A stretch of DNA of 33,216 nt from Affinirhizobium lemnae (lineage in GTDB: Bacteria > Pseudomonadota > Alphaproteobacteria > Rhizobiales > Rhizobiaceae). Of the stretch, positions 33,186 through 33,216 are shown in pieces (position 1 is the stretch's first letter; the number at the start of each line of letters is the position of its first letter). The stretch lies in assembly GCF_022968395.1 (NCBI RefSeq), contig NZ_JALJQZ010000040.1:1-33216 (forward strand), in the 5' to 3' direction. The notes under the pieces are model-generated. The model was not told the origin of the DNA and made no database searches. It saw only the letters and a program-made list of their open reading frames with translations. A program made the translations under genes and the position numbers.

Positions 33186-33216
33186 TTCCTTCGGATTTGC
33201 GAGATTCGATGGAGTT

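Overview
The window reads as chromosomal DNA of a rhizobial alphaproteobacterium, most like Agrobacterium/Rhizobium (Rhizobiaceae). This is inferred from moderately high GC, the gene order urtABCDE - ureDAB - DUF1311 - ureCEFG, protein sequence character, and several GC-rich inverted-repeat intergenic elements resembling the rhizobial mosaic (RIME-type) repeats. No database search was possible.

Layout. (1) 1-2800: an AT-rich flank and one large unrecognised gene with an N-terminal tandem duplication and a Gly/Ala-rich hydrophobic C-terminus, closed by a hairpin terminator. (2) 2883-8905: the five-gene urea ABC importer urtABCDE. (3) 9036-16816: a secreted PHB-depolymerase-like esterase, the urease operon ureD-A-B-(DUF1311)-C-E-F-G and a metallo-beta-lactamase-fold hydrolase, all on the + strand. 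(4) 16817-22186, - strand: a Crp/Fnr-type regulator, then a two-gene RND efflux system (membrane-fusion protein and HAE1-type pump) with a terminator. (5) 22600-26751, - strand: an NMT1/SsuA-type ABC importer (ATPase, two permeases, binding protein) with a DUF559 nuclease-like gene and a repeat element lodged between ATPase and permease. (6) 26888-31213: a cupin, then the reductive pyrimidine/hydantoin catabolic pair dihydropyrimidinase and N-carbamoyl-amino-acid hydrolase, divergent from a clear RutR-type TetR regulator. The shared intergenic region holds a near-consensus RutR operator. (7) 31255-33185: a compact overlapping three-gene module of unknown function (small alpha/beta protein; L7/L12-CTD-like plus HTH protein; PD-(D/E)XK-like protein). 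Its last gene is visibly AT-richer than the core.

The theme of the core is nitrogen scavenging. Urea is imported by Urt and hydrolysed by urease. Dihydropyrimidines are opened and decarbamoylated to beta-amino acids, ammonia and CO2, probably under RutR control with a dedicated importer. Five repeat loci sit in intergenic gaps; four of them are inside transcription units, often where subunit stoichiometry changes. Comparing their hairpins shows compensatory base changes, which is the best-supported structural observation here. The least explained coding content lies at the two ends of the window.
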